Source of the DNA: Pseudomonadales bacterium
GTDB lineage: Bacteria > Pseudomonadota > Gammaproteobacteria > Pseudomonadales > Halieaceae
Direction of reading: 5' to 3'
Assembly (NCBI GenBank): GCA_024234815.1
Contig: JACKNO010000005.1
Span: forward strand, 124,001-188,000
DNA length: 64,000 bases
The position numbers and the translations under genes are program-made. Shown one piece after another: positions 45,323 to 52,132 of the stretch. The notes under the pieces are model-generated. The model worked only from the letters and a program-made list of their open reading frames with translations. It had not been told where the DNA came from and did no database searches. Each line of letters begins with the position of its first letter. Position 1 is the first letter of the stretch.

Positions 45323-45730
45323 ATGGTGAAGTTAGTTGCTTCAATATTTCTGATTCTTTTTGTCTTGGGAGCCATAAACGGCTTCCAGGAGGGACATTTC
45401 TATTCGACGATCATAGGGGCACTCGCTACTCCTTTGGCGATATCAGTGCCTGGCCTATATTTGTTTTGGTCTTATCGGCGGAGACGAATTCTACTTGCGG
45501 CGGCAGTTTTCTGGTTTTCCGCCCTAGTTACGTTATTCGTCTTCACATTTTACATCGTTTCTGGCCCTTCCAATCCAGGAACTGCGGGCCATATGCATAT
45601 TGGTCTAATGCCGATGCTTATTTTTGTCGCGTCTACGCTACTATCTTTATTGTCTTTTCTGGGAGACTGGGCGTGGCGTACACTGAACAAGTCAAGCAAG
45701 AGGGACGCGGTAACCCGCGCCTCTTCTTGA
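45323..45730 (+). CDS. Cassette 4: four-helix membrane protein
   Basis: 135 residues with four hydrophobic segments (VASIFLILFVLGAI; IIGALATPLAISVPGLYLFW; LLAAAVFWFSALVTLFVFTF; LMPMLIFVASTLLSLLSFLG) and a basic loop YRRRRI. The last ~15 codons run through the attC, so the C-terminal tail is encoded by recombination-site DNA. The function is unknown. A 75-bp tail of this cassette recurs at 50931-51005. Confidence 0.68.
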   Translation: MVKLVASIFLILFVLGAINGFQEGHFYSTIIGALATPLAISVPGLYLFWSYRRRRILLAAAVFWFSALVTLFVFTFYIVSGPSNPGTAGHMHIGLMPMLIFVASTLLSLLSFLGDWAWRTLNKSSKRDAVTRASS

Positions 45731-45738
45731 GGCGTTAT
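45684..45738 (+). repeat. attC of cassette 4
   Basis: It runs from CTGAACAAGTCAAGCAAGAG to CTTCTTGAGGCGTTAT. The arms CAAGCAAGAGG/CCTCTTCTTG and GCGGGTTAC-type inner pairing are visible. It overlaps the end of the coding frame. Confidence 0.8.
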
Positions 45739-45765
45739 GGCTCGTAAAATTTAGAGTAAAGTAGT

Positions 45766-46155
45766 ATGGATTGGATTACAGAAAATATAGCTATCGGCAA
45801 CTATGTTGATGCCCGAGAAGTCAAAAAAGGCGAAGTTGATGCGATCCTTTGCTTAATTGACGACTGTTGCTCTGAAGATAATGATGACTTTGATATTGTG
45901 GTTATTCCTTTAGTTGACGCAGCTGGAAATGATAAAAGAAATTTCAAAGATGCAACTGACTATATCGATGATGTGGTAAGTAGTAATGAAAAAATATTGG
46001 TACATTGCCATGCTGGTAGGTCTAGGTCAGTTTGTATTGTTGCACGCTACTTCATGATCAAAGAAAGGTTAACGAGTCACCAGGCTCTCGCTAAAGTTGA
46101 GGCGAAGAGGGAGATATATCTTTCACCTGGAATTGAAGAAATATTGAAGCTATAG
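45766..46155 (+). CDS. Cassette 5: dual-specificity protein phosphatase
   Basis: A 129-residue cysteine phosphatase of the DSP fold. The P-loop HCHAGRSRS provides Cys81 and Arg87 of the CX5R signature. Asp51 (LVDAAGND) is the likely general acid. The N-terminal ITENIAIGNYVDA matches the family's opening strand. It would dephosphorylate Tyr/Ser/Thr or another phosphate ester. Codon use is AT-rich compared with the flanking chromosome, consistent with acquisition as a cassette. Confidence 0.85.
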   Translation: MDWITENIAIGNYVDAREVKKGEVDAILCLIDDCCSEDNDDFDIVVIPLVDAAGNDKRNFKDATDYIDDVVSSNEKILVHCHAGRSRSVCIVARYFMIKERLTSHQALAKVEAKREIYLSPGIEEILKL

Positions 46156-46158
46156 CCA

Positions 46159-46209
46159 TAGCAAATTGGTCAACCTGACCCCTGGCGGGGCAGGTCACCA
46201 AGGCGTTAG
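46159..46209 (+). repeat. attC of cassette 5 (degenerate R'' box)
   Basis: The hairpin arms TTGGTCAACCTG / CAGGTCACCAA and the terminal GCGTTAGC are clear. The opening box reads TAGCAAA rather than the usual TAACAAG, so this is a weaker site. Confidence 0.65.
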
Positions 46210-46229
46210 CTCACCACAAGGAATAAGTG

Positions 46230-46664
46230 ATGATAGGAAAATACGCTGCAAAATTATTCGGGAATGCGCTTGAAGGTGAGTCTCGAAAATTATCTGACAT
46301 ATCTCGATCCATCTTCCGGCAACCAATTAAAATGATAGCAGCATTTTTCACTGCCCCAATTCTGCTGTACAAGATCATTCAAAGAGCTAAAAACCCTCGA
46401 CGAAGAGCGATGGCTAAAGTGGGTCTTGTTGTTGGAGCCATTGGTGCATACTTTGCAGGGACTTTCCTTGGCACATCCGCTGCTGCGCTCCTGATCATGG
46501 CAAAGGTTGGCTTTATCATGGGGCTTGCCTTTTTTGTTGGCACCGCTCTATCGGTATTCCTAACTGTGGTTTTCCAACTTATTGTCTTCAATCTAATAAC
46601 GTTTACATTTCTTCATATGAGCTCAGACGAAGTTCTGGACCACTTGCATGACATCTCGAGCTAA
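46230..46664 (+). CDS. Cassette 6: membrane protein
   Basis: 144 residues from ATG 46230, preceded by AAGGAAT. An amphipathic basic N-terminal third (KNPRRRAMAKVG at ~52-63) precedes three hydrophobic Gly/Ala-rich segments (LVVGAIGAYFAGTFLG; ALLIMAKVGFIMGLAFFVG; VFLTVVFQLIVFNLITFTFL). No known family. The stop lies in the attC. Confidence 0.65.
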   Translation: MIGKYAAKLFGNALEGESRKLSDISRSIFRQPIKMIAAFFTAPILLYKIIQRAKNPRRRAMAKVGLVVGAIGAYFAGTFLGTSAAALLIMAKVGFIMGLAFFVGTALSVFLTVVFQLIVFNLITFTFLHMSSDEVLDHLHDISS

Positions 46665-46727
46665 CAAGTCAAGCCACGCGGACGTCAAAACCGCTGCGCG
46701 GTTTCGCCGCCGGTGCTTGAGGCGTTA
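46660..46727 (+). repeat. attC of cassette 6
   Basis: It begins GCTAACAAGTCAAGCC and ends GCTTGAGGCGTTA, with the inner stem AAAACCGCTGCGCGGTTT that also occurs in three other attC sites of the array. Confidence 0.87.
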
Positions 46728-46742
46728 AATGTCCAAAGAGCT

Positions 46743-46964
46743 ATGGCTGAAACTATAAGATTCAGAGTTACGTTCGACCTTCTCTATCCAGAAGAGTCGG
46801 CAACTTACGTTGTGTGTTCGCTGAACGGCGAAGGAAAGGCGATTGTACTTGCCACCAAAAAGCACGCGTCGTCGGGCCGGGGACACATACTTTCAGTATC
46901 GGTAGAGCACTTACCCGGCAACAAGCCTGAAGGTAGCGATCTTGTTGACAGGATGGAGTGGTGA
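46743..46964 (+). CDS. Cassette 7: small hypothetical protein
   Basis: 73 residues from ATG 46743 (MAETIRFRVTFDLLYPEESA); the frame continues upstream only into attC sequence. It has alternating beta-like strands and a final DRMEW. No recognised family or membrane segment. Confidence 0.55.
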   Translation: MAETIRFRVTFDLLYPEESATYVVCSLNGEGKAIVLATKKHASSGRGHILSVSVEHLPGNKPEGSDLVDRMEW

Positions 46965-46977
46965 TCGTGTGCGCAAC

Positions 46978-47053
46978 ATTTAACAAGTGCAGGCAGTTCG
47001 CTCCCTTCGGTCGCCGGACGCGCGTACCGCGCGCCCGCTGCTGCAGGCGTTAG
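46978..47053 (+). repeat. attC of cassette 7
   Basis: It runs from TTTAACAAGTGCAGGCAG to CTGCTGCAGGCGTTAGG, with internal stems CGCTCCCTTCGGTCG-type and ACGCGCGTACCGCGCG. Confidence 0.87.
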
Positions 47054-47100
47054 GGGCTCCTACCGCCTCAAAATCTACCTCTTGCCATAAATGCCTTGGT

Positions 47101-47117
47101 GGTATATTTTTTATACC
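47101..47117. promoter_or_regulatory. Inverted repeat before brnT, probable BrnA operator
   Basis: GGTATA-TTTTT-TATACC ends 3 bases before the brnT ATG at 47121 and overlaps the expected promoter. Autorepression by the BrnA antitoxin is known for this family. The site assignment is inference. Confidence 0.55.
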
Positions 47118-47120
47118 ATT

Positions 47121-47381
47121 ATGAAGTTTCAGTATGACCAAAGAAAAAGTGCCTCCAATCTCAAAAAGCATGGGATTGATTTTGAGCAGGCTCAATCTCT
47201 TTGGGATGACCCGAACTTGGTGGAATTGGCAGCGAGGTCTGACGATGAGGCAAGGTCAATCGTGATTGCTCGCTTCAATCGCCAATACTGGTCAGCCGTA
47301 TTTACATATCGAGATGACGAGATTCGACTAATTTCGGTCAGGCGATCTCGCAAAGCTGAGGTAGAGCTTTATGAAAGCTAA
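47121..47381 (+). CDS. brnT: BrnT-family toxin (cassette 8)
   Basis: 86 residues from ATG 47121 (MKFQYDQRKSASNLKKHGID); an in-frame upstream start would place ten codons inside the operator. The pattern KHGIDFEQAQSLWDD and the C-terminal IRLISVRRSRKAEVELYE are BrnT hallmarks. BrnT is a RelE-fold ribonuclease that halts translation. The antitoxin gene overlaps its 3' end by 11 bases. Carriage of a toxin-antitoxin pair on a cassette stabilises the array against loss. Confidence 0.88.
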   Translation: MKFQYDQRKSASNLKKHGIDFEQAQSLWDDPNLVELAARSDDEARSIVIARFNRQYWSAVFTYRDDEIRLISVRRSRKAEVELYES

Positions 47382-47604
47382 AGATTTCGACAAAAAATTC
47401 GACCAAGGTAAGGAAGACATAATTGATGACCTGGATATTTCCAGTCTCAAACGGCCGAATCAAACACCGCGACGAGTTAACGTGGATTTTCCCGAATGGA
47501 TGATCTCCTCTCTGGATAAAGAGGCGGCAAGACTGGGAGTTACTCGGCAATCCATTATCAAAGTCTGGCTGGCTGAACGACTTGAACACGCCTCTAACAA
47601 GTAA
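47371..47604 (+). CDS. brnA: BrnA-family antitoxin (cassette 8)
   Basis: 77 residues with the BrnA/ribbon-helix-helix C-terminus (RRVNVDFPEWMISSLDKEAA, then RLGVTRQSIIKVWLAERL) and a Lys/Asp-rich N-terminus that would wrap BrnT. The last codons (HASNK) and the stop fall in the attC. It overlaps brnT, giving translational coupling. Confidence 0.87.
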   Translation: MKAKDFDKKFDQGKEDIIDDLDISSLKRPNQTPRRVNVDFPEWMISSLDKEAARLGVTRQSIIKVWLAERLEHASNK

Positions 47605-47645
47605 AGGCTGCGGACGGTTGAACCGCCGCAGCTTTAGGCGTTAGT
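47593..47645 (+). repeat. attC of the brnTA cassette
   Basis: TCTAACAAGTAAAGGCTGCGG to CCGCAGCTTTAGGCGTTAG: a compact site of about 52 bases with arms AAGGCTGCGG/CCGCAGCTTT. Confidence 0.87.
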
Positions 47646-47649
47646 GAGC

Positions 47650-47994
47650 ATGCGCGATCTCGGAGTCATTACTGGATCGACATTTGCAGCAGCATTTTCC
47701 GCGGCACTGATGGCATCAATGCTTTCGTTGTCTTTCGCAATCGCACCGTTCGCATTTGTGGTCGCTTTAGCTTGCGCCATTGCAGTCGGAGTGCCAATTT
47801 ACATCTACGCTAGGTTAACCACGTTCCCGAATTGGGGGTATTGGCCCCCAGCAATAATTGGGGCTTTATTTGGTGTATTGAGTGTTCTGATGGTTGAGGG
47901 TGTAAACTTTCTGTATATCTTTATGGCTGGCCTCACTGGCGTGGCCGGTGCAACTGCATTTTGGCGAGTGGCAAAACATGGAAATGCTCACTAA
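47650..47994 (+). CDS. Cassette 9: four-helix membrane protein
   Basis: 114 residues from ATG 47650; GTG 47644 is an alternative start. Hydrophobic segments are FAAAFSAALMASMLSLSFAI, FAFVVALACAIAVGVPIYIY, AIIGALFGVLSVLMVEGVNF and FMAGLTGVAGATAFW. No family is recognised. It is one of five small membrane-protein cassettes in this array. Confidence 0.65.
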   Translation: MRDLGVITGSTFAAAFSAALMASMLSLSFAIAPFAFVVALACAIAVGVPIYIYARLTTFPNWGYWPPAIIGALFGVLSVLMVEGVNFLYIFMAGLTGVAGATAFWRVAKHGNAH

Positions 47995-48061
47995 CAAGGC
48001 AAAGCAGTTCGCGGCTAGCGCCGCCGGACTCGCTGACGCTCGCCGCTGTTTGCGGCGTTAT
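47990..48061 (+). repeat. attC of cassette 9
   Basis: It runs from ACTAACAAGGCAAAGCAG to CTGTTTGCGGCGTTATG, with the inner stem GCGGCTAGCGCCGC. Confidence 0.87.
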
Positions 48062-48066
48062 GCGTC

Positions 48067-48414
48067 GTGGTGAGTTGGTTCACCGTCAGGAAGTCGTGCC
48101 TAATCCTGCTGGCAGCTCTCGGGGCAGCAATTGTTGCGGATATTGTAATAGTCTCAATCGTTGAGTATGGTCAAAAACCATCGAGCTTCACTGGATGCTA
48201 TGCATATGACGCGATGCTCCCAGGATTCGACTGCCAAGGGTTTCCCGGGGAAGCCTTGATTTCATTATGGCTCAATTGGCCATTGTTTCTTATATGGGGT
48301 CCACTTTTCGCATTTGAGAGCCTTCGCGCGTTCCTCTTAGTCTTGCTATCCTGGGCGCCAGTAATTCTATTCGTTGTGGCAAACATTAAAGGTCGCGTTC
48401 GTGCAAACGCATAA
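48067..48414 (+). CDS. Cassette 10: membrane protein
   Basis: 115 residues from GTG 48067, or 48070. An N-terminal hydrophobic helix (CLILLAALGAAIVADIVIV) acts as signal anchor. Two further segments (ALISLWLNWPLFLIWGPLFA; AFLLVLLSWAPVILFVVANI) follow. The loop contains two Cys (GCYAYDAMLPGFDC) that could pair outside the cytoplasm. Function unknown. Confidence 0.62.
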   Translation: MVSWFTVRKSCLILLAALGAAIVADIVIVSIVEYGQKPSSFTGCYAYDAMLPGFDCQGFPGEALISLWLNWPLFLIWGPLFAFESLRAFLLVLLSWAPVILFVVANIKGRVRANA

Positions 48415-48491
48415 CAAGTACCGGCAGTACGGCCCTGCGGGCCCGGACGGCAAAACCGCTGCGCGGTTTCTGCGCCGCAGCGGTAAGCGTT
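48411..48491 (+). repeat. attC of cassette 10 (split from its natural right flank by IS copy 2)
   Basis: ATAACAAGTACCGGCAGTAC to GGTAAGCGTT. Its 3' half is nearly identical to the attC at 42681-42760. IS copy 2 begins directly after GCGTT. Confidence 0.88.
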
Positions 48492-50259
48492 GAGACTGTA
48501 GAAAAACTCTATAAAATTAGTATTTTTTGATAATATAGGGCATCACGACGAGGATCTGTCGCATGCCTAATTACAAGAAGTACGATTACAATCAGACCGC
48601 CATGGTTGTGATCAATTTCGAAGAGCAATTACAGCCAAACACTTTTGAATACACGCTTCACCACCTGATCAATAACCATATCGACCTGTCAGCCTTCCAT
48701 GACAAGTACAGGAACGACGATGGTGGCCGGTCAGCCTATGATCCAGCGATTCTCCTGAAGATTGTACTCTTCGCCTACTCCAAGGGCATTACCTCCAGCC
48801 GCGAAATACAATGGCAGTGCGAACACAATATTATTTTCAAGGCCCTGTCCTGCGACACGGTTCCTCATTTCACCGGCATTGCCAGCTTTATCAGCCGCTA
48901 TCCAGATGCCATCGAATCTGTATTTGAGCGAGTGCTGCTGGTCTGTGATCAGCAGGGGCTGATTGGCGGCGAGCTTTTTGCAATTGATGGCTGCAAAATG
49001 CCGGACAACGCGGCCAAGGAGCATTCCGGCACGCTGGATGAGTTGCGCGGCAAGGCCCGGAAAATCCGTAAACAGATACGGTATTGCCTGAACGAGCACA
49101 AAAGGCTCGATGGCCGGAGGCCCAGGGAGCGGGAATGAAAACGGCGATTGGAGCAATCAGCTGCCACCCTGGAAAAACACTTCAGGCGGATTGACGACTT
49201 CCTAAAGACGGCCAGCCCAAAGATGGGCCAGGGGAAACAACGCAAGGAGGTGAAGAGTAATATCACTGACAATCAGTCGGCCAAGATGACGACCAGCAAA
49301 GGCACTATTCAGGGATATAACGGGATCGCAGCGGTGGACCAGAAACACCAGGTTATCGTGGAAGCCCAGGCCTTTGGGGCGAGCCAGGAGCACCACACGC
49401 TGGAACCGATGCTTGAGGGTATCAAGGGGCGTTACCGACGCATCGGGGCGTGCGAGGATATTTACGCCACCGGGGCGATTGTCACCGCCGATATCGGTTT
49501 CTCCAATGAGGAAAACAACCGCTTTCTCAGGACCATGGGTATCAATGCCTACATACCCGATCACCAGTTTCGCTCGCGCGACCCCCGGTTCAGGCACCAG
49601 AAAGAGAAGCACGGCAAGCGTCACCAGGCACACGCCAAAGGCATCAAGAAAGTGATCCCTGCGGGGGAGTTTACCTTCGACCTGAAGTCAAAAAGCTGTG
49701 AGTGCCCGGCCGGCAACGCGATGTGGTTGGTGGGCGACCACAAGGTATACGAAGGGCGCCGCAAACTTACCTTTGAAGGCAAGCTGACGGATTGTAGACA
49801 CTGCCCGAAGAAAGCGCAGTGTATGCGAAACCCGGAGAGCGCGGACAGCCGCGCCGGGCATGGCCGGCAGGTGTCAATTACCTACGCAACAGGGCGCACC
49901 GCCACGGACTGGATGAAACGACGTGTTGACAGCCGTGAGGGCAAGGCCATTTATGGCCAGCGAATGGCGGTGGTGGAGCCGGTCTTCGGAAATATTGGAA
50001 CGAATAGGCGGCTTAATCGCTTCTCGTTGCGCGGCAAGGAAAAAGTACAGGGGCAATGGCGGTTGTTCTGCCTGGTTCACAATATCGAGAAGGTGATGCG
50101 TTACGGTGCACTGACATAGTTACAGAGATATCCACAGCGCGCTGGTGAAGCGGCGCACAATGGGTGATTATGTTAAAGGGTTTGGTGGAATTATGAGCAG
50201 TGGAAGTAGCGGTGCGGGGGGAAGGTATGGGTGATCTGAAAAGAGTTTTTCTACAGGTT
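48492..50259 (+). mobile_element. IS1182-like insertion sequence, copy 2 (1,768 bp)
   Basis: It has the same 14-bp terminal repeats (48496-48509 and 50243-50256) and the same length as copy 1, again flanked by CGTT (48488-48491 and 50260-50263). I count about five base differences from copy 1, all in the first ~450 bases, so the copies are recent relatives. The target is again the R' box of an attC. Confidence 0.88.
48563..50119 (+). pseudogene. IS1182-family transposase with in-frame TGA (copy 2)
   Basis: The organisation matches copy 1: 191 codons, a TGA at 49136-49138, then the remainder in the same frame to 50119. One amino-acid difference is visible in the first part (FERVLL versus FEQVLL). 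The second part is identical. Sharing the stop means it was present before the copies separated. Confidence 0.85.
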
Positions 50260-50299
50260 CGTTAAGCGGCCCTATTAGCTATCGAGCTGGTTGCTTGTT

Positions 50300-50317
50300 T
50301 GTATCTAAACGGATACA
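50300..50317. promoter_or_regulatory. Inverted repeat before higB-like gene
   Basis: TGTATC-TAAACG-GATACA lies 8 bases before the toxin ATG (50326). It is a candidate operator for the HTH antitoxin of the same cassette. Confidence 0.5.
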
Positions 50318-50325
50318 CTTATCGA

Positions 50326-50625
50326 ATGTATCAAGTTCAGCAAACGGATATCTTCGCTAAGTGGCTTTCGAAGCTAAAAGATCGAAAGGCTATGGCAAAG
50401 TTATTGGTCCGAGTCGAATCTCTAAGGCAAGGAAATACTGGGGATTCGAAAACATTGGGCACTGGTTTGCACGAAATCAGGATACATTATGGGCCAGGCT
50501 ATCGAATCTATTACACCCGTAAATCTGGCTTAGTGATTCTTCTCGTTTGCGGAGGAGATAAGTCGAGCCAAAGCAAGGATATAGCAAACGCTCGGAGAAT
50601 TATGGCGGAACTGAGAGCGGATTAA
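50326..50625 (+). CDS. RelE/HigB-type addiction-module toxin (cassette 11)
   Basis: 99 residues from ATG 50326 (MYQVQQTDIFAKWLSKLKDR). GDSKTLGTGLHEIRIHYGPG, then YRIYYTR, is the core of the Gp49/HI1419-type toxin family, related to HigB mRNA interferases. The C-terminal CGGDKSSQSKDIANARRI is also characteristic. The antitoxin gene follows after 5 bases. Toxin-first order is usual for this group. Confidence 0.87.
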   Translation: MYQVQQTDIFAKWLSKLKDRKAMAKLLVRVESLRQGNTGDSKTLGTGLHEIRIHYGPGYRIYYTRKSGLVILLVCGGDKSSQSKDIANARRIMAELRAD

Positions 50626-50630
50626 TTGCA

Positions 50631-50912
50631 ATGATTAAAGTTACAGAATTTGACCCAAGTGCTTACCTCGATAGTGAAGAATCTATTGCAGAGTATCTCT
50701 CTGCGGCACTTGAAGAAGACGACGCAGGTTTGTTCATCGCGGCGATCGGTCATGTTGCCAAAGCCAGAGGTATGTCTGCTATAGCGCAAGAGTCTGGCTT
50801 AGGTCGGGAAAGCCTTTATAAGGCATTTGCACCGGGCGCGAAACCGAGATACGAGACAGTGCAGAAAGTTCTGCATTCTCTTGGCGTAAAGATCAGTGTG
50901 TCGGCCGCTTAA
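50631..50912 (+). CDS. HI1420-type helix-turn-helix antitoxin (cassette 11)
   Basis: 93 residues. The N-terminus matches the family (TEFDPSAYLDSEESIAEYLS). An HTH follows (GMSAIAQESGLGRESLYKAF, with the PRYETVQKVLHSLGVKISV end typical of COG3636 antitoxins). Its stop codon forms part of the R'' box of the following attC. Confidence 0.88.
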   Translation: MIKVTEFDPSAYLDSEESIAEYLSAALEEDDAGLFIAAIGHVAKARGMSAIAQESGLGRESLYKAFAPGAKPRYETVQKVLHSLGVKISVSAA

Positions 50913-51006
50913 CAAGCAGGCAGTGCGCTCGAGACTGGGCGTGGCGTACACTGAACAAGTCAAGCAAGAGGGACGCGGTAACTCGCGCCTCTTCTTGAGG
51001 CGTTAT
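50907..51006 (+). repeat. Chimeric attC after cassette 11
   Basis: CTTAACAAGCAGGCAGTGCGCTC (50907-50930 region) is the left half of one attC. It is followed directly by 75 bases (50931-51005) that match 45663-45737, the tail and attC of cassette 4, with one mismatch. The result has two R''-like boxes and one R' box (GCGTTAT), so a cassette fragment has been fused here. Confidence 0.8.
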
Positions 51007-51023
51007 ACGTCTGGACATCGAGC

Positions 51024-51263
51024 ATGAGCCCGACCGTTTTTCGTGATCGAGGTTACCGCTTCTATTTCTTTTCTCGAGAAGAATCCCGTAAGCATGTGCA
51101 TGTTCACGGATAAGATGGCGAGGCCAAATTCTGGTTAGAACCGGATATCGACTTGGCAAAAAACTATGGGCTATCCGATCAACAATTGGCTAGAATCAGA
51201 GAACTCATTGAGGAGCACTACGATGAACTCACCGGTGCATGGGATTCCTTCTTCGGGGGCTGA
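51024..51263 (+). pseudogene. DUF4160 protein gene broken by TAA (cassette 12)
   Basis: ATG 51024 opens MSPTVFRDRGYRFYFFSREE and SRKHVHVHG. Then TAA (51111-51113) interrupts, and the same frame continues DGEAKFWLEPDIDLAKNYGL and ARIRELIEEHYDELTGAWDS to TGA at 51261-51263. The whole matches DUF4160, a small protein usually next to DUF2442, in which HVHV followed by GEAKFWL is conserved. A one-base change (AAA to TAA, for example) explains the stop. Confidence 0.8.
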
Positions 51264-51483
51264 GATTACCAATATCTCCAGTCACGGACTCTGGTTGCTA
51301 TCGAATGACCACGAGTACTTTTTGTCATACGAAGATTTTCCGTGGTTCAAGGACGCTCCGGTCGGAAAAATACTTAATATTCAAGAGCCAAGCCCGGGTC
51401 ACTTCTATTGGCCTGATCTCGATGTCGACCTCGGTGTTGATACCATCGAGCATCCGGAACGCTATCCACTTCAAGCTAAATGA
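51223..51483 (+). CDS. DUF2442 protein (cassette 12)
   Basis: 86 residues from ATG 51223, inside the 3' end of the DUF4160 frame. The segments LWLLSNDHEYFLSYEDFPWF and WPDLDVDLGVDTIEHPERYP are the DUF2442 core. DUF4160-DUF2442 pairs are widespread in mobile regions and have been suggested to be toxin-antitoxin-like, without firm proof. The partner is broken here, so only DUF2442 is intact. Confidence 0.82.
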   Translation: MNSPVHGIPSSGAEITNISSHGLWLLSNDHEYFLSYEDFPWFKDAPVGKILNIQEPSPGHFYWPDLDVDLGVDTIEHPERYPLQAK

Positions 51484-51486
51484 CGC

Positions 51487-51542
51487 ATAACAAGTACAAG
51501 CTGTGGGACGGCCGTACCGGCCGCCCCAGTTGTAGGCGTTAA
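51487..51542 (+). repeat. Last recognisable attC
   Basis: CATAACAAGTACAAGCTG to CAGTTGTAGGCGTTAA with stem GGGACGGCCGTACCGGCCGCCCC. No further TAACAAG...GCGTTA pair is seen to the right, so this marks the right limit of the array. Confidence 0.87.
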
Positions 51543-51600
51543 TGCGACGAATCAGCTCCAGTTAGTCGAACAGTTGAGGAAGAAACGCGCCAGCGCTTTT

Positions 51601-51621
51601 GACAGGTCTGCAGGTCCTGTC
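51601..51621. promoter_or_regulatory. Inverted repeat before GC-rich module
   Basis: GACAGG-N9-CCTGTC lies 86 bases upstream of the small membrane-protein gene, in a 164-base leader after the last attC. It is a candidate operator or short hairpin; no regulator is identified. Confidence 0.35.
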
Positions 51622-51706
51622 AACACAATCACTGAGGGTGTCTCTGCCGGGAGTTACCAGGCGCGAGTTCCGATGTATTTTGGACGACAGGCGAGGAGGA
51701 CGAGAC

Positions 51707-52132
51707 ATGACGACAGAGGCGAAGGTCGATTTCGAGCTCGTTCTCGGGGAGGGAGGTCTCGCGGAGGCGATGGAGAAGATCGAGCGCATGGGCGGAGAGA
51801 TCCGGTCGCCCGCGACGCCTTACGAACCCGATCCTGACGAGCTCGATGACCTCGGCGATTCGCAGTTCGACCCCCTGATGGTGATTGCGGCCAGTCTGGC
51901 TCTTGGATATCTCATCAAGACGATCTCGGAAGTCTGGCTCGACGAGACCAAGGGAGGTGGGCAGCTGGTCGATGCTCGCAGCTCGCCCGTCAAGCTGAAG
52001 CGCTTGTCGTACGTCGATCGTGGGAAGCTCGTGATCGTCACCGACAAAGGGGTGGAGACCTACGGTCCCGAGCAGCGCGACGAGGGGGAAGAGGTACTCG
52101 CCCAGTTGTTATCGCGTGCCCAGCCAGCTTGA
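51707..52132 (+). CDS. Small protein with one membrane segment, partner of HExxH protein
   Basis: 141 residues from ATG 51707, with AGGAGGA just upstream. Residues 1-50 are acidic alpha/beta. Residues 56-70 (PLMVIAASLALGYLI) form one membrane or hydrophobic helix. Residues 85-120 are two strands (LVDARSSPVKLKRL; GKLVIVTDKGVETYG), followed by an acidic helix. This order resembles effector-associated small components (EACC1-like) of bacterial conflict systems, but I cannot confirm homology. Base composition is much more GC-rich than the cassettes. It overlaps the next gene by 17 bases. Confidence 0.7.
   Translation: MTTEAKVDFELVLGEGGLAEAMEKIERMGGEIRSPATPYEPDPDELDDLGDSQFDPLMVIAASLALGYLIKTISEVWLDETKGGGQLVDARSSPVKLKRLSYVDRGKLVIVTDKGVETYGPEQRDEGEEVLAQLLSRAQPA

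Larger units (their letters stand above)
41647..51542 (+). other. Integron gene-cassette array without integrase in the window (CALIN-like)
   Basis: A run of plus-strand single- or two-gene cassettes is separated by imperfect inverted repeats that begin TAACAAG and end GCGTTA/GCGTT. These are the R''/R' boxes of attC sites with folding hairpins between. About 13 such sites are visible. The array is AT-richer than the flanking chromosome. No intI gene is visible, so it is either a cluster of attC sites lacking integrase or the distal part of a larger integron. Two IS elements interrupt it. Confidence 0.9.

Noticed and set aside
41647..51542. Repeats considered as a CRISPR array
   Set aside because: The repeats are 50-80-base imperfect palindromes of differing inner sequence separated by genes. 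This fits attC sites, not short identical direct repeats with uniform spacers.
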